Positions 16,414 through 25,220 are shown, numbered from the stretch's first letter. The stretch: DNA of 64,000 bases from Planctomycetota bacterium (GCA_021413735.1 JAIOPV010000119.1:62001-126000); one strand, 5' to 3'. Notes: generated by a model not told the origin, from the sequence alone. Translations and numbers: made by a program.

Positions 16414-18090
16414 TCAAGGTGTCGCCTGATACTTCACCTTGTAGACCTCGACCGCCGGGCCTTCTGGTGGTGCGTTCTCCGGCCAGCGATAAGCGGGCTT
16501 CGCCCCTGCTTCAGTTGCGCGTCGTTTCGCCTCGTCCCATTGTGGAAGGCGAGAGTGTGGACTGCCCTTGCCCTTCTCGATCACCACCCAAATGTATTCC
16601 GGCTGACCATCGTAAGTGGCCGTCTTGTAGACCGTTCGCCCAGCGTACCACTCTGCCCACGCAAGTGGATCCTGGAGCCAGTCCTTCTCGCTCATGTGGT
16701 CGGCGAGCCAGCGGCCCGCGTGCTTGTGGCCTTCTCGGTGCGGATGCATCGGTTTCAGTGCGTATGGCACCGTCCACACAATGAGAATGCAATACAGCAG
16801 TCCTGGGACTGCTTTCGGCCAGAAAATAAGGCGGTTGATCAGTGGGGTGTAATGCAGCACATCCGCGAGCGGTCTGCAGGAAGCCGGCGCGAAGATGCTA
16901 CAAAGCATCACGAGGAGAACGGTGTGCCGTTCCGAGATGTAACCCACTCTCGCCGCGAGGTAGACCAACATCGTGAGCGTGAGCAGGCACAACACGATCA
17001 TCACCCACAATCCCCAGTCGGGAACGAACAGCCTCCGACGGTGGGCGAAAATCGCAATCAGCATCAGCGAACCGACGACGTAATGCAGCGCCTTAATCAT
17101 CTCGCCCCAGACTGCACCGATCGCCCACACAACGCGGTTTTTCCCCTCATCGACCTTCGGATCCCACCAAGCGGCGAACAGCGGTGTCGCCCCACCTGGT
17201 GCGCGAGCTCCGGGTTGCCCCTTCCAGATGGGTGGCGGTGGAGTGTCCCAGGCTTGCAGAATCACTGACGGTGAAGTCTTGTTCGTGAGCTTGCCGATCA
17301 GGACCATGTACGGGAGTGCGACCATCGCCACGCCGACGCAGAGGGCAGTCAGTCGGCCCAAGGCGACATCGCGTGGCCAACTGCGGGTGATGCCAGCAGC
17401 CGCGATGACCAAGCCAACTGCGACTCCGACGAGCAAACCTTCGGGACGAACGAGATAGCACGCCCCCGTCGCGAGACCGCAGAGGACGAAACCACCAATT
17501 CCTGGCCGTCTTCCCGCACGCACTCCCAGCATAATCGCCACGGAAGCAGCTAACAGGTAAAGCCCTTCCGAGAGTCCGTCGCTGGTCACTCGGGCTGGGA
17601 CTGGTAACACTTGGAAGAGGAAAGCGCCTGCAAACCCGATGTTTCGCCCGAACAGTATCCGCCCGATGAGGTACATCGGAATCACGAGAAGTACCGCAGC
17701 CGTCGCGTTGGCGATCTGGGTTGCGAGCAGACTTCGATCGGCAACAGAAAGGCCGCTGGTGACGCAGCGAAGGACTTTTTCCGTCAACCAGATCGCCATC
17801 GGATAGCCGGGCGGTTGCTCGGCGGAGCGGATCACGTCGATCCGTTGATGGGATTCGTGCGGGTTGGTTTCCCCCGCGTTGGGATCGGAGAATTTCACAG
17901 CGATTCGAGCGTATCCGAGGCTATCGCGAGCCGGGATCGCGGTATTCGCGATGAGCCATGCATGTATGGCAATCGCGGTCAGCACGAGGATGGCTAACCG
18001 CCCGTAATCCGGCCCAAACAGCGACCGCCGGGTTGGTACAGCCTCCAGTTCTCCGCCGACCTCTGCCGACATGACCTGCTCCGTGTCCAT
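16414..18090 (-). CDS. Polytopic membrane glycosyltransferase (PMT/RgtA-like)
   Basis: 558 residues with about 10-12 predicted membrane segments. The first luminal loop has DSLGYARIAVKF and EQPPGYPMAIW, the acidic-residue loop and PPGYP motif of GT39/GT83-type enzymes that transfer sugars from polyprenyl-phosphate donors on the outer face of the membrane. GLATGACYLVRPEGLLVG is the typical mid-protein segment. The last 110 residues are soluble (DPLAWAEWYAGRTVY). An alternative start at 18072 has a better Shine-Dalgarno (GGAGCAGG). Donor and acceptor unknown. Confidence 0.85.
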   Translation of the reverse strand: MDTEQVMSAEVGGELEAVPTRRSLFGPDYGRLAILVLTAIAIHAWLIANTAIPARDSLGYARIAVKFSDPNAGETNPHESHQRIDVIRSAEQPPGYPMAIWLTEKVLRCVTSGLSVADRSLLATQIANATAAVLLVIPMYLIGRILFGRNIGFAGAFLFQVLPVPARVTSDGLSEGLYLLAASVAIMLGVRAGRRPGIGGFVLCGLATGACYLVRPEGLLVGVAVGLVIAAAGITRSWPRDVALGRLTALCVGVAMVALPYMVLIGKLTNKTSPSVILQAWDTPPPPIWKGQPGARAPGGATPLFAAWWDPKVDEGKNRVVWAIGAVWGEMIKALHYVVGSLMLIAIFAHRRRLFVPDWGLWVMIVLCLLTLTMLVYLAARVGYISERHTVLLVMLCSIFAPASCRPLADVLHYTPLINRLIFWPKAVPGLLYCILIVWTVPYALKPMHPHREGHKHAGRWLADHMSEKDWLQDPLAWAEWYAGRTVYKTATYDGQPEYIWVVIEKGKGSPHSRLPQWDEAKRRATEAGAKPAYRWPENAPPEGPAVEVYKVKYQATP

Positions 18091-18248
18091 TTCCGCCGCA
18101 TGGCCCGTTCTTGGTTTGGGAGGTTACGTTAAACTGCGGCGAGCCGTCAACCCGACTCCAAGGGAAGAAGTTTCAGGTTTCTCAAGGAACCTGCCGACTG
18201 CCTGGAGTGTCCACTCCGAACCGCGTCGATCCGAACCGAGGTGCGCAG

Positions 18249-18674
18249 ATGTTGGTTGTGACCGACCTTATCCAGATTCCAGATGAAGAACTGGAATGGT
18301 CGTATGCGCGCTCCGGTGGTCCCGGCGGCCAGAACGTGAACAAGGTGGCTTCCAAAGCCGTCCTCCGCTGGAAGGCTGCGGGAACGGTTGCAGCCATCCC
18401 CGAACCGGCGCGTATCCGAATGCAGACACGCTTTCCGTCGCGGTTCACGACCGAGGGCGATGTCGTACTTCAATCGCAGAAGTACCGCGATCAGGAGCGT
18501 AATCGGCTCGACTGCATGGAGAAGTTGACCGAAATGATTCGCGTTTCGCTCGTGGAACCGACTCCGCGAAAGGTGACCAAGCCGACGAAGGGTGCGAAGC
18601 GCCGACGTGTCGCTGACAAACGCCGTCTCTCACAGAAGAAGCAAGGGCGGCGAAGTACGGGAGGCGACGACTAA
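18249..18674 (+). CDS. arfB: Ribosome-rescue peptidyl-tRNA hydrolase ArfB (YaeJ)
   Basis: 141 residues, the usual ArfB size. The catalytic GGQ is at about residues 26-28 in YARSGGPGGQNVNKVASKAV, and the C-terminal tail is strongly basic (KGAKRRRVADKRRLSQKKQG), the feature that inserts into the empty mRNA channel of stalled ribosomes. It lacks the codon-recognition domains of RF1/RF2. It releases peptides from non-stop complexes. The ATG at 18249 is chosen because upstream residues are not family-like. The 159-nt gap to the divergent glycosyltransferase holds both promoters. Confidence 0.93.
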   Translation: MLVVTDLIQIPDEELEWSYARSGGPGGQNVNKVASKAVLRWKAAGTVAAIPEPARIRMQTRFPSRFTTEGDVVLQSQKYRDQERNRLDCMEKLTEMIRVSLVEPTPRKVTKPTKGAKRRRVADKRRLSQKKQGRRSTGGDD

Positions 18675-18687
18675 CTTCGGAGCGGGT

Positions 18688-19506
18688 TCACCGGGGAGAG
18701 TGAACCCGTAACAGCACGAATTCGACCAGCCAACCGAGCAAGTTCAGTCCGGTTTCTCTCACATCGCACTCAGGGTCGAACTCAGACACAGACATACCCA
18801 CGACCTTGTCCGACCAAACCGCGTCGAGCAACTTCAGGAACGTCGGAGCGGCAAGCCCGAACGGTAACGGCTGTCTGACCGCCGGGCACACTGATGGATC
18901 GAACGCATCTGCATCCAGATCAATCCACACTCGCTTCGCTCCCGCGACCTTCGCCCGAAGTTCGGTAGCCACGCGGTCGATATTCGTTGCCACATCCACA
19001 GCCGAATACGTCGCCTCGAACGTCTCGCTGATCTCGTCGGGTGTCAGGAACAGGTCGCGGTGACCGATATTCAAGATCCTGGGTCGGGGCGTCTCGAAGT
19101 GTCGGAGGAAGTTGCCGTGCGATAACTCGGCGGTCGTGTCGTGGAAGGCGTACACGTCGAGGTGTGCGTCGAACTGAACGACGCAGCAATCGCGGCCAAG
19201 TTCCTCCAGCACCGGCAATACGCTGAGATGATTTCCGCCGAGCCAGAGAAGAAAGTCGCCTGCTTTGAGTGTCTCGCGAGCGGCGGCACGCCCGGTCTTT
19301 CGCCACGAACGAATTTGCTGCATTGTCTCGAACGCGAACTCTTGCACTTCCACATTTCCGCGAAGGCAGTCTGCACGACATGGTCGCGTTTCGGCTTCGG
19401 TGTCGTCGAGGATCTCGTGGACGGCATCGCCGAGGAGCTGGGCACCCGCACCCGTGCCCGCGCCACCGAACAGATCGAACGGGAAAACGGTGACGTTGGT
19501 TCGCAT
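18688..19506 (-). CDS. Arginase/agmatinase-family ureohydrolase
   Basis: 272 residues. All three metal-binding motifs of the ureohydrolase fold are visible: LWLGGNHLSVLP (GGxH), VVQFDAHLDVY (DAHxD) with HGNFLRH, and WIDLDADAFDPSV (DxDxxDP). These residues bind two Mn ions and hydrolyse guanidino groups, so arginase, agmatinase or formiminoglutamase activity is expected; the substrate cannot be told. Convergent with arfB (13-nt gap). The region beyond its start holds heptamer repeats. Confidence 0.9.
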   Translation of the reverse strand: MRTNVTVFPFDLFGGAGTGAGAQLLGDAVHEILDDTEAETRPCRADCLRGNVEVQEFAFETMQQIRSWRKTGRAAARETLKAGDFLLWLGGNHLSVLPVLEELGRDCCVVQFDAHLDVYAFHDTTAELSHGNFLRHFETPRPRILNIGHRDLFLTPDEISETFEATYSAVDVATNIDRVATELRAKVAGAKRVWIDLDADAFDPSVCPAVRQPLPFGLAAPTFLKLLDAVWSDKVVGMSVSEFDPECDVRETGLNLLGWLVEFVLLRVHSPR

Positions 19507-19510
19507 GAAT

Positions 19511-19613
19511 CGGGTATCGGGTATCGGGTGTCGGGAATCGGGAATCGACAGTCAGAATTCGTTGTATCATCGAAGTTGGTACGTGCAGCACCGATTCACG
19601 ACACCCGATACCC
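19511..19613. repeat. Inverted heptamer array (CGGGTAT-type)
   Basis: The left part has tandem 7-mers CGGGTAT, CGGGTAT, CGGGTGT, CGGGAAT, CGGGAAT (19511-19545). A perfect 15-bp inverted repeat pairs 19519-19533 with 19599-19613 (CGACACCCGATACCC). It lies in the divergent promoter region between 19506 and 19624. The architecture is the same as 1772-1876 but with a different 7-mer. Confidence 0.85.
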
Positions 19614-19623
19614 GCAACCTGAA

Positions 19624-20745
19624 ATGTCTTCCATCGCCGAACGCCGAGCCGACATCGACGCGAAGCAAGCGGCGCTCATGCCGGTGCTCGCCGCGATGGG
19701 CGTGGAATCGCTGCTTCTGCTGATGCCAGCACACGTCGCATGGTTCACGGCCGGAATGAACGTTCACGGCCTGATCCCCGATTCGGAACGCCCTGGCATC
19801 TACACCAACGGTCATCATCGCTGGCTCGTCTGCTCGAATGTCGACACTCAGCGATTGTTCGACGAAGAACTCGACGGCCTCGGTTTTCAGGTCAAGGAAT
19901 GGCACTGGGAATCGGGTCGCTCCGATTTCCTGATGTACCTGACCGCCGGGGAGCAGGTCGCGGCCGATCGGCCGTTTCCGCAAATTCCGCTCGCGAATGA
20001 ACAGCTTCGCCCGATGCTGAGAGTGCTGTCGAACTACGAACAGACGCAGTATCGCGAGATCGGGAATCTCGTGGTAAATGCGGTTGAGACCACCGCGAGA
20101 CACTGCGCCCAAGGACAGACCGAACACGAGATCGCAGGGCAACTCGGGCACCGGTTACTTCATCACGGAGTCGAACCGGTCTCTGTGAGTGTCGCGGCCG
20201 ATGGTCGTGGCGCGAAGTATCGACGCATTGGTGCGGGGCCAACTGCTGTCACGCGAACGGCTGTACTTCAGGCGACCGGCGAACGAGATGGGCTGTTCGC
20301 GACCTGTTCCCGCACGGTCAGTTTTGGTTCGGTGCCGTCGGAGTTCGGCATCGCGCACGATCTCGCCGTGAAGCAAGCGAGCATGTTTCGCTCCTGGAGC
20401 AAACCCAAGAAAACCATTGGAGCAATTGGCGTTGCTGGCCGCGCCGTCCTCGCGCAAACGCCGTTCGAGTTCGATTTCTGGCTGAGTCCGCCGGGGTATG
20501 GTGCGGGTCGGTTCCCGGCTGAGTTCCTGGGTCGGCCGGGGCACGAGGAACCGCTCGCTCCGAATCTCGCGGTTGTCTGGCAGTCTCGCATCGGCCCTGC
20601 TGCCGTGGTCGATACACTACTCGTCACGGATGCCGAACCGATTGCCATCACGCCGCCCGACCTATGGCCTGTGAAGCGGCTTGTTGTTCGTGGTGGTCCG
20701 CCGCAGGATATCGCCGATATCCTGGTCCGCGATCAAGGGATTTGA
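19624..20745 (+). CDS. M24 (creatinase/Xaa-Pro peptidase)-like protein, ligands not evident
   Basis: 373 residues from ATG 19624. The N-terminal half (MPVLAAMGVESLLLLMPAHVAWFTAGMNVHG) resembles the creatinase N-domain, and the C-terminal half (EHEIAGQLGHRLLHHGVEPVSVSVAADGRG) resembles the pita-bread catalytic domain. The five canonical metal ligands (D, D, H, E, E) are not recognisable: the usual first Asp region reads KYRRIGAGPTAVTRT and the final Glu block is replaced by VVWQSRIGPAAVVDTLLV. It may be a non-peptidase that kept the fold. The family occurs in planctomycetes. Followed closely by an exported protein gene. Confidence 0.65.
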   Translation: MSSIAERRADIDAKQAALMPVLAAMGVESLLLLMPAHVAWFTAGMNVHGLIPDSERPGIYTNGHHRWLVCSNVDTQRLFDEELDGLGFQVKEWHWESGRSDFLMYLTAGEQVAADRPFPQIPLANEQLRPMLRVLSNYEQTQYREIGNLVVNAVETTARHCAQGQTEHEIAGQLGHRLLHHGVEPVSVSVAADGRGAKYRRIGAGPTAVTRTAVLQATGERDGLFATCSRTVSFGSVPSEFGIAHDLAVKQASMFRSWSKPKKTIGAIGVAGRAVLAQTPFEFDFWLSPPGYGAGRFPAEFLGRPGHEEPLAPNLAVVWQSRIGPAAVVDTLLVTDAEPIAITPPDLWPVKRLVVRGGPPQDIADILVRDQGI

Positions 20746-20772
20746 GACCGCAGCTTTTACGAAGGAGTTCCC

Positions 20773-21447
20773 ATGTCCCGTATGTGTGTTGTGCCGTTGT
20801 TCATGATGCTGACTGTGTCGCTTGCACAGGGGCACTTTCCGTTCGTGGTGCCTGAAGGCAAAGGCGAGACCGCGAAGGTCATCTTCAGCGACGATCTCAA
20901 TCCGGATACTGCCGTGAACATCGAGAAGATCGCGAACACGAAGTTGACGCTCCGCGATGCGGCCGGCAAGGAATCGGCGCTGGAGTGGAAGAAGGGCGAG
21001 GGCTTCTACGCCGTGAACATCCCCGGCGCTGGCAATCGCGTTGTGTATGGCGTCACGGATTACGGCGTGTTGCAGAAGGGCGACGCGAAGCCGTTCAAAC
21101 TGACGTACTGCCCGAAGGCAGTCATCGGCAACGCGACTGCGAAGGAAGCTACCGTAGGCGAGAAGTTGGAGCTTGAAGTTGTGGCAACGGGCGGACCGGG
21201 CAAGACGAAGTTCCTGGTGCTCGCGGCTGGCAAGCCTGTGCCGGAGTTGGAAGTGACCGTGATCCTTCCGGACTCGGCCAAGAAAGCCGTGAAGACGGAC
21301 AAGGAAGGTTTCACGCCGGAGTTCGCGGGCAGCGGTCGGTTTGGTGTGATTGCGAAACGGATCGACACGAAAAGCGGCGAACACGCCGGTAAAAAGTTCG
21401 GCGAGGTCCGCACATACGCAACGCTCGTCTGCGACATCGAGAAGTAA
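20773..21447 (+). CDS. Exported DUF4198-like protein
   Basis: 224 residues with AAGGAG upstream of the ATG. A short signal peptide (MSRMCVVPLFMMLTVSLAQG) ends just before HFPFVVPEG, so the mature protein would begin with or near histidine, as in DUF4198 and related periplasmic Ni/Co-associated proteins. The remaining sequence looks all-beta (KLTLRDAAGKESALEWKKG; ELEVTVILPDSAKKAVKTD; GSGRFGVIAKR). A metal-binding periplasmic role is possible but unproven. 27 nt after the M24-like gene; probably cotranscribed. Confidence 0.7.
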   Translation: MSRMCVVPLFMMLTVSLAQGHFPFVVPEGKGETAKVIFSDDLNPDTAVNIEKIANTKLTLRDAAGKESALEWKKGEGFYAVNIPGAGNRVVYGVTDYGVLQKGDAKPFKLTYCPKAVIGNATAKEATVGEKLELEVVATGGPGKTKFLVLAAGKPVPELEVTVILPDSAKKAVKTDKEGFTPEFAGSGRFGVIAKRIDTKSGEHAGKKFGEVRTYATLVCDIEK

Positions 21448-21467
21448 CGATTGATCGCGGTGTAGCG

Positions 21468-21486
21468 GTCGCCCCAACGGGGCGAC
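21468..21486 (+). terminator. Hairpin after DUF4198-like gene
   Basis: Stem GTCGCCCC (21468-21475) and GGGGCGAC (21479-21486), loop AAC, 20 nt after the stop, no clear T-tract. The 200-nt gap to the next gene holds no other recognisable feature. Confidence 0.65.
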
Positions 21487-21647
21487 TACCCAACACGCAG
21501 AGTTTACCCATCTTCCGCGGCATTTCCGTTGTTACCTGGCAAGACAGGTCAATCGGTGAATCCGGGTAAGCCGATTCTCTCAGTAGGCACGGAACGCTCG
21601 CGTGGTCATGGATGACCCTTGGAGCTGAGTGCTGAACGGAGTTTCCC

Positions 21648-23303
21648 ATGAATCGGTGGTTCTGGAAACGGTGGATTTGGGCCGTCGTGGTCGGAACCAC
21701 CGCAGCGGTCGGCCTCACGTTGGCACAGCAAGGCGGCACGGATGCCCCAAGCGGTCCGCCCAAGGCCGGCGATGTCATCACCCTCAAGTTCCGGGATATG
21801 CCAGACCGACAGGTGAAGGTTCTCAAGTCCGACAAGCAACCGGACGGCTCCTATCTGTCCGAGGTAAAGGACACCAAGACCGGCGAAACATTCACCCTCC
21901 TGGACAAGCCCGATCCAGCATCGCCGAAGGCACCCACGCCGCCGACCGTCCCAAGCAAGGCAGCACCCAAAGCCGTCGAAGCGCCGAAAGCGTTCGAGGC
22001 TCCGAAGCCGGTCGAACCGCCCAAGGCTGCCTCACTGCCGAAGTTGCAGGATGGGCCGGCCAAGGCCAAGCCACGCACCAGCGACCCGCTTGTGCCGGCC
22101 CTCAAAGACACCCTGCCCAACCTGCCGAAAGACAAGGACTCCGACAAAGAAAAAGAGAAAGAACGCGAACGACGGTTCTTCCCCTCGGCCAGCAAGTCGA
22201 GCGCGACCCCAACGCCGGCTCCGGAACCTGAAGAGGAACGGCCAGGGTTGTTAAAGCGGGTCTTCGGCCGCAAGAAGCCGACCCCGCCCGCGAACCCTGC
22301 GAACCCAGCAGCGCCAGCGTTCCCCACGTCTTCCACAAGCGTCAAGCCCAGCGACACTCGCTCGGCAATGCCGCCAGCCGTGCGCCCATCGCCAAGCGTG
22401 TCGTCCGAACCGCCACGAACGATGGCTGTTCGGCCAGTCGCGCCACCGACGCCGATCATCCCGGCCCCGATCAGCGTTCCGTCCGGACCATCGACCACCA
22501 GCAGCCCACCGCCGCTGCCCGTGACAGTTCCGACACCGCCGCCGTTAGCGCTGCCTCCGATTCCGAGCGTTCCGCCTATCCCGGTGCAGGCTCCGAATGG
22601 CTTGCCGAGCATTCCGGTTCCGCCGAGCGATATGTCGGTGAACATACCGGTTGCGCCGCTGCCGCCGATGAAGCCCGTGATCGTTTCGACGACGCAGGTC
22701 AAGGAGCCGATGGCTGTCGCGATCAAGGAACCAGTGAAAGAGCCAGCGACCCTCTCGGTGAAGGAACCTGTCGCGGTGAAGGAGCCTGAAAAGCTGCCGC
22801 CCGCTCCTGCCGCCGCGCCGATGCCGGTCGCGGTGAAAGAGCCGGTTGCCGTGAAGGAGTTGCCCGCTCCCGCCGCTCAGCCGACGCCGCTCACGGTTGT
22901 TCCCGCCTCGCAGGTCGTGCCCGCGCCGGCTGTGCTGCCGCCCGTGGTCACGGTGCCGATGCCTCCTCCGCAGAACCCGGCCATCACCGCGATGATGCGA
23001 GACATCGAACCGTACATGACTGCTCTGCAGAACGGCGCAGCCCCGAGCCACCGAGCCATCGCGGCACGGGCGCTTTCCGGCGGTCGGCACAGTTCCAGCG
23101 ATGTGGTGAAGCTGTCGCTGTTCCGCGCCGCACAGAACGATGGCAATCCAATGGTTCGTGCAGTGTGCATCGAGGAACTGGTGAAACTCGGATACTTCGA
23201 GTCAGCGTTCACGGTGTATCTCACCAAGGCGGCTGAAGATTCCTCCGAGGAAGTTCGCAAGGCCGCGAAGGAAGCGTTGTATCAGATGACGCCACGCCGT
23301 TGA
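21648..23303 (+). CDS. Exported proline-rich protein with KEP repeats and HEAT-like C-terminus
   Basis: 551 residues. A signal peptide or anchor (WKRWIWAVVVGTTAAVGLTLA) is followed by a small domain to about residue 85 (DVITLKFRDMPDRQVKVLKS). Residues 90-430 are low complexity: Pro/Ala/Ser-rich, a charged run DKDSDKEKEKERERR, and six or more VKEPV/KEP repeats near 350-400. The last 110 residues are helical and HEAT-like (ALSGGRHSSSDVVKLSLFRA; NPMVRAVCIEELVKLG; EEVRKAAKEALYQM). It is probably an extended envelope-spanning or surface scaffold; function unknown. Confidence 0.8.
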   Translation: MNRWFWKRWIWAVVVGTTAAVGLTLAQQGGTDAPSGPPKAGDVITLKFRDMPDRQVKVLKSDKQPDGSYLSEVKDTKTGETFTLLDKPDPASPKAPTPPTVPSKAAPKAVEAPKAFEAPKPVEPPKAASLPKLQDGPAKAKPRTSDPLVPALKDTLPNLPKDKDSDKEKEKERERRFFPSASKSSATPTPAPEPEEERPGLLKRVFGRKKPTPPANPANPAAPAFPTSSTSVKPSDTRSAMPPAVRPSPSVSSEPPRTMAVRPVAPPTPIIPAPISVPSGPSTTSSPPPLPVTVPTPPPLALPPIPSVPPIPVQAPNGLPSIPVPPSDMSVNIPVAPLPPMKPVIVSTTQVKEPMAVAIKEPVKEPATLSVKEPVAVKEPEKLPPAPAAAPMPVAVKEPVAVKELPAPAAQPTPLTVVPASQVVPAPAVLPPVVTVPMPPPQNPAITAMMRDIEPYMTALQNGAAPSHRAIAARALSGGRHSSSDVVKLSLFRAAQNDGNPMVRAVCIEELVKLGYFESAFTVYLTKAAEDSSEEVRKAAKEALYQMTPRR

Positions 23304-23335
23304 TTGTTGGCCGACGGTAACCGTGTCGAACCAAG

Positions 23336-23371
23336 GGCACGCGGATAAGCTAATCCGCGTGCCGTTTCGTT
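23336..23371 (+). terminator. Intrinsic terminator
   Basis: Stem GGCACGCGGAT (23336-23346) and ATCCGCGTGCC (23353-23363), loop AAGCTA, followed by GTTTCGTTTTT. This is the clearest Rho-independent terminator in the window, ending the proline-rich protein gene 33 nt after its stop. Confidence 0.9.
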
Positions 23372-23392
23372 TTTCTAGCAAGGTGACTGACG

Positions 23393-24289
23393 ATGATTCC
23401 TCTCGACTTCTCCGGCAAGATCGCGCTCGTCACGGGCGTCGGCGACAACGAAAGTTTCGCGTGGTTTATCTCGAAGGCACTTCAGGCAGCGGGAGCGAAA
23501 GTTGTCCTCGCTTGCCACCCGCGAATGATGGGGATTGTCGAGAGCATCCTGACGCGAGATATGGACCGCGAGAGCCGGTTGCTGCCCGATGGTAAGACAG
23601 AGTTCAAACCCGCGAAGGTCCTCCCCTGCGACGCCAGCTTCGACACGATGGCGGACGTGAAACTCGACGAATTACCAGAGGCCACCAAGCGTGCGTACGC
23701 GAAGTTGACCGGCGACTACAGCATCTCGGGAATGATTGACGCGGTCGGCAAGGAGTTCGGTGGAATCGACATCCTGATTCACTCGATTGCGTTTGGACGG
23801 GAAGTGACGAAGCCGTTGATCGACACGAGCCGCAAGGCCTATCACGAGGCGATGGGCATTTCGGCTTACTCGCTGACGAGCATGGTCAGGGCAGCGGCCC
23901 CGTACATGGCGAACCGACCAGATGGCGCGAGCGTGGTGGGCCTCACCTACGTCGCGGGTGAGCGAGTGGTTCCGCACTACGGCGGTGGCATGGCGACCTG
24001 CAAAGCGGCGCTCCAGATCGACGCGAAGCAACTGGCGTGGTTTGTCGGCGACAAGAACATCCGGGTGAACTTGATCTCGGCGGGGCCGTATGCGAGCCGT
24101 GCGGCACGCGCGATCAACAAGGATTTCGGCAAGTTGATCGACCACGCGGCGGAGCATTCTCCATTGCGTCGTCCAATTGGCCCCGAGGAAGTGGCGAACT
24201 CGACGCTGTATTTGTGCAGTCCGTTGGCGTCGGCCGTGACGGGGCAAATCCTCTACGTCGACTGTGGCTACAACATCATGGGAACGTGA
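23393..24289 (+). CDS. fabI: Enoyl-[acyl-carrier-protein] reductase, plant/chlamydial type
   Basis: 298 residues, longer than E. coli FabI (262). It reduces enoyl-ACP with NADH in the last step of fatty-acid elongation. N-terminal GKIALVTGVGDNESFAW binds NAD; SIAFGREVTKPL, the first Tyr in LTYVAGERVVPHY and the second Tyr with Lys in YGGGMATCKAALQIDAKQLAW form the active site. The Tyr-to-Lys spacing of 8 and the inserted segment at about residues 60-90 (DGKTEFKPAKVLPCDASFD) match plant and chlamydial enzymes rather than the proteobacterial form. Monocistronic, between two terminators. Confidence 0.95.
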   Translation: MIPLDFSGKIALVTGVGDNESFAWFISKALQAAGAKVVLACHPRMMGIVESILTRDMDRESRLLPDGKTEFKPAKVLPCDASFDTMADVKLDELPEATKRAYAKLTGDYSISGMIDAVGKEFGGIDILIHSIAFGREVTKPLIDTSRKAYHEAMGISAYSLTSMVRAAAPYMANRPDGASVVGLTYVAGERVVPHYGGGMATCKAALQIDAKQLAWFVGDKNIRVNLISAGPYASRAARAINKDFGKLIDHAAEHSPLRRPIGPEEVANSTLYLCSPLASAVTGQILYVDCGYNIMGT

Positions 24290-24292
24290 ACG

Positions 24293-24328
24293 AAGAAAGC
24301 CCGCACGTCGCAACGTGCGGGCTTTCTT
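24293..24328. terminator. Bidirectional terminator, 16-bp stem
   Basis: Perfect 16-bp stem, 24293-24308 with 24313-24328, loop CGCA, core GCCCGCACGT. Each side ends in a T-rich run on its own strand, so it can serve fabI (plus) and the exported protein gene (minus, stop at 24348). Confidence 0.92.
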
Positions 24329-24347
24329 TCACTGTGTCTCTTCTGGC

Positions 24348-25220
24348 TCACTTCAGCTTCGTCGAGCTTTCGCCGGACAGCGGGCCGGACAGCGTGATGT
24401 CCAGCGGCACGTCGTCCATCTTCTGCTTTCCGGCGAGCTTGATCTTGCCCTCGAACTTGCCCTTCACCTCAACACCAGTCTTCAGTGAACGCCACGATTT
24501 CACCTTCAATTCCATCTCCACATCCAGCGACGGCATCCCATCGTCGTCCTTCATCTTGCCCTTCACGGAGCCTTCCGACTCCACAACGGCGCACTCTTCG
24601 CCGTCCACTGTCTCGACCTTCGCGAACTTCTGGGCCAGCTCGCCCTTGATGTCCGTGAATGAGTTGCCGAACAGCTTTGTCAGTGCCTTCGCTTCGACCT
24701 TCCAGGTGTGGCCGACCTTGACCTTCTCAGCGGGGTAGAGTTCATCTTCGTTCTCGATGCCGTTGCGGTTGTCGAGTTCTTTCTTCTGCTTCTCCGTCGC
24801 CTTCGTGTCCACGAGCGAGTGCTTCCACTTGTTCTCGCCAAGGCGTTCGCTGATGACGATTTCGCCTTCCAGTTCGGTCGGCTGCGTCATCGTCATGTTC
24901 ATGCCGCCGAAGTCGGTGCTGATCTCGGCGCGTTCCTTCGTGATCTTGCTCTGGCACTTCGTCACGTTCCGGCCATCCACCGCGAGAATCTTCTGCTCTT
25001 CTTCGCCGATCACGTTCATGGTCATCTTGAGCTTGAGATCCTTGCCCATGATCTTGAGCGTCGTGTCGGCGTCCTTGATCTTCAGTGTCATCTTGCTGAC
25101 GAACACCTGCCCCTTGGTCGGAGCGGGACCGCGAAGGTCGTAGGTCTTGTCGTCCTCGGCGCGGCTTGAGCCGCCAACCAGCGCCAACATCAATCCGCAC
25201 GTCATCAACAACCCACGCAT
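24348..25220 (-). CDS. Exported protein of unknown function
   Basis: 290 residues. The ATG at 25220 has AAAAGGAG upstream and gives a signal peptide (MRGLLMTCGLMLALVGGSSRA). The mature part is rich in Lys, Asp, Glu and Thr and looks like an all-beta repeat protein: KMTLKIKDADTTLKIMG, KMTMNVIGEEEQKILAVDG, EGEIVISERLGENKWKH, VGHTWKVEAKAL, EMELKVKSWRSLKTG. No catalytic motif is recognised. Similar secreted proteins are common in planctomycetes. Function unknown. Confidence 0.75.
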   Translation of the reverse strand: MRGLLMTCGLMLALVGGSSRAEDDKTYDLRGPAPTKGQVFVSKMTLKIKDADTTLKIMGKDLKLKMTMNVIGEEEQKILAVDGRNVTKCQSKITKERAEISTDFGGMNMTMTQPTELEGEIVISERLGENKWKHSLVDTKATEKQKKELDNRNGIENEDELYPAEKVKVGHTWKVEAKALTKLFGNSFTDIKGELAQKFAKVETVDGEECAVVESEGSVKGKMKDDDGMPSLDVEMELKVKSWRSLKTGVEVKGKFEGKIKLAGKQKMDDVPLDITLSGPLSGESSTKLK

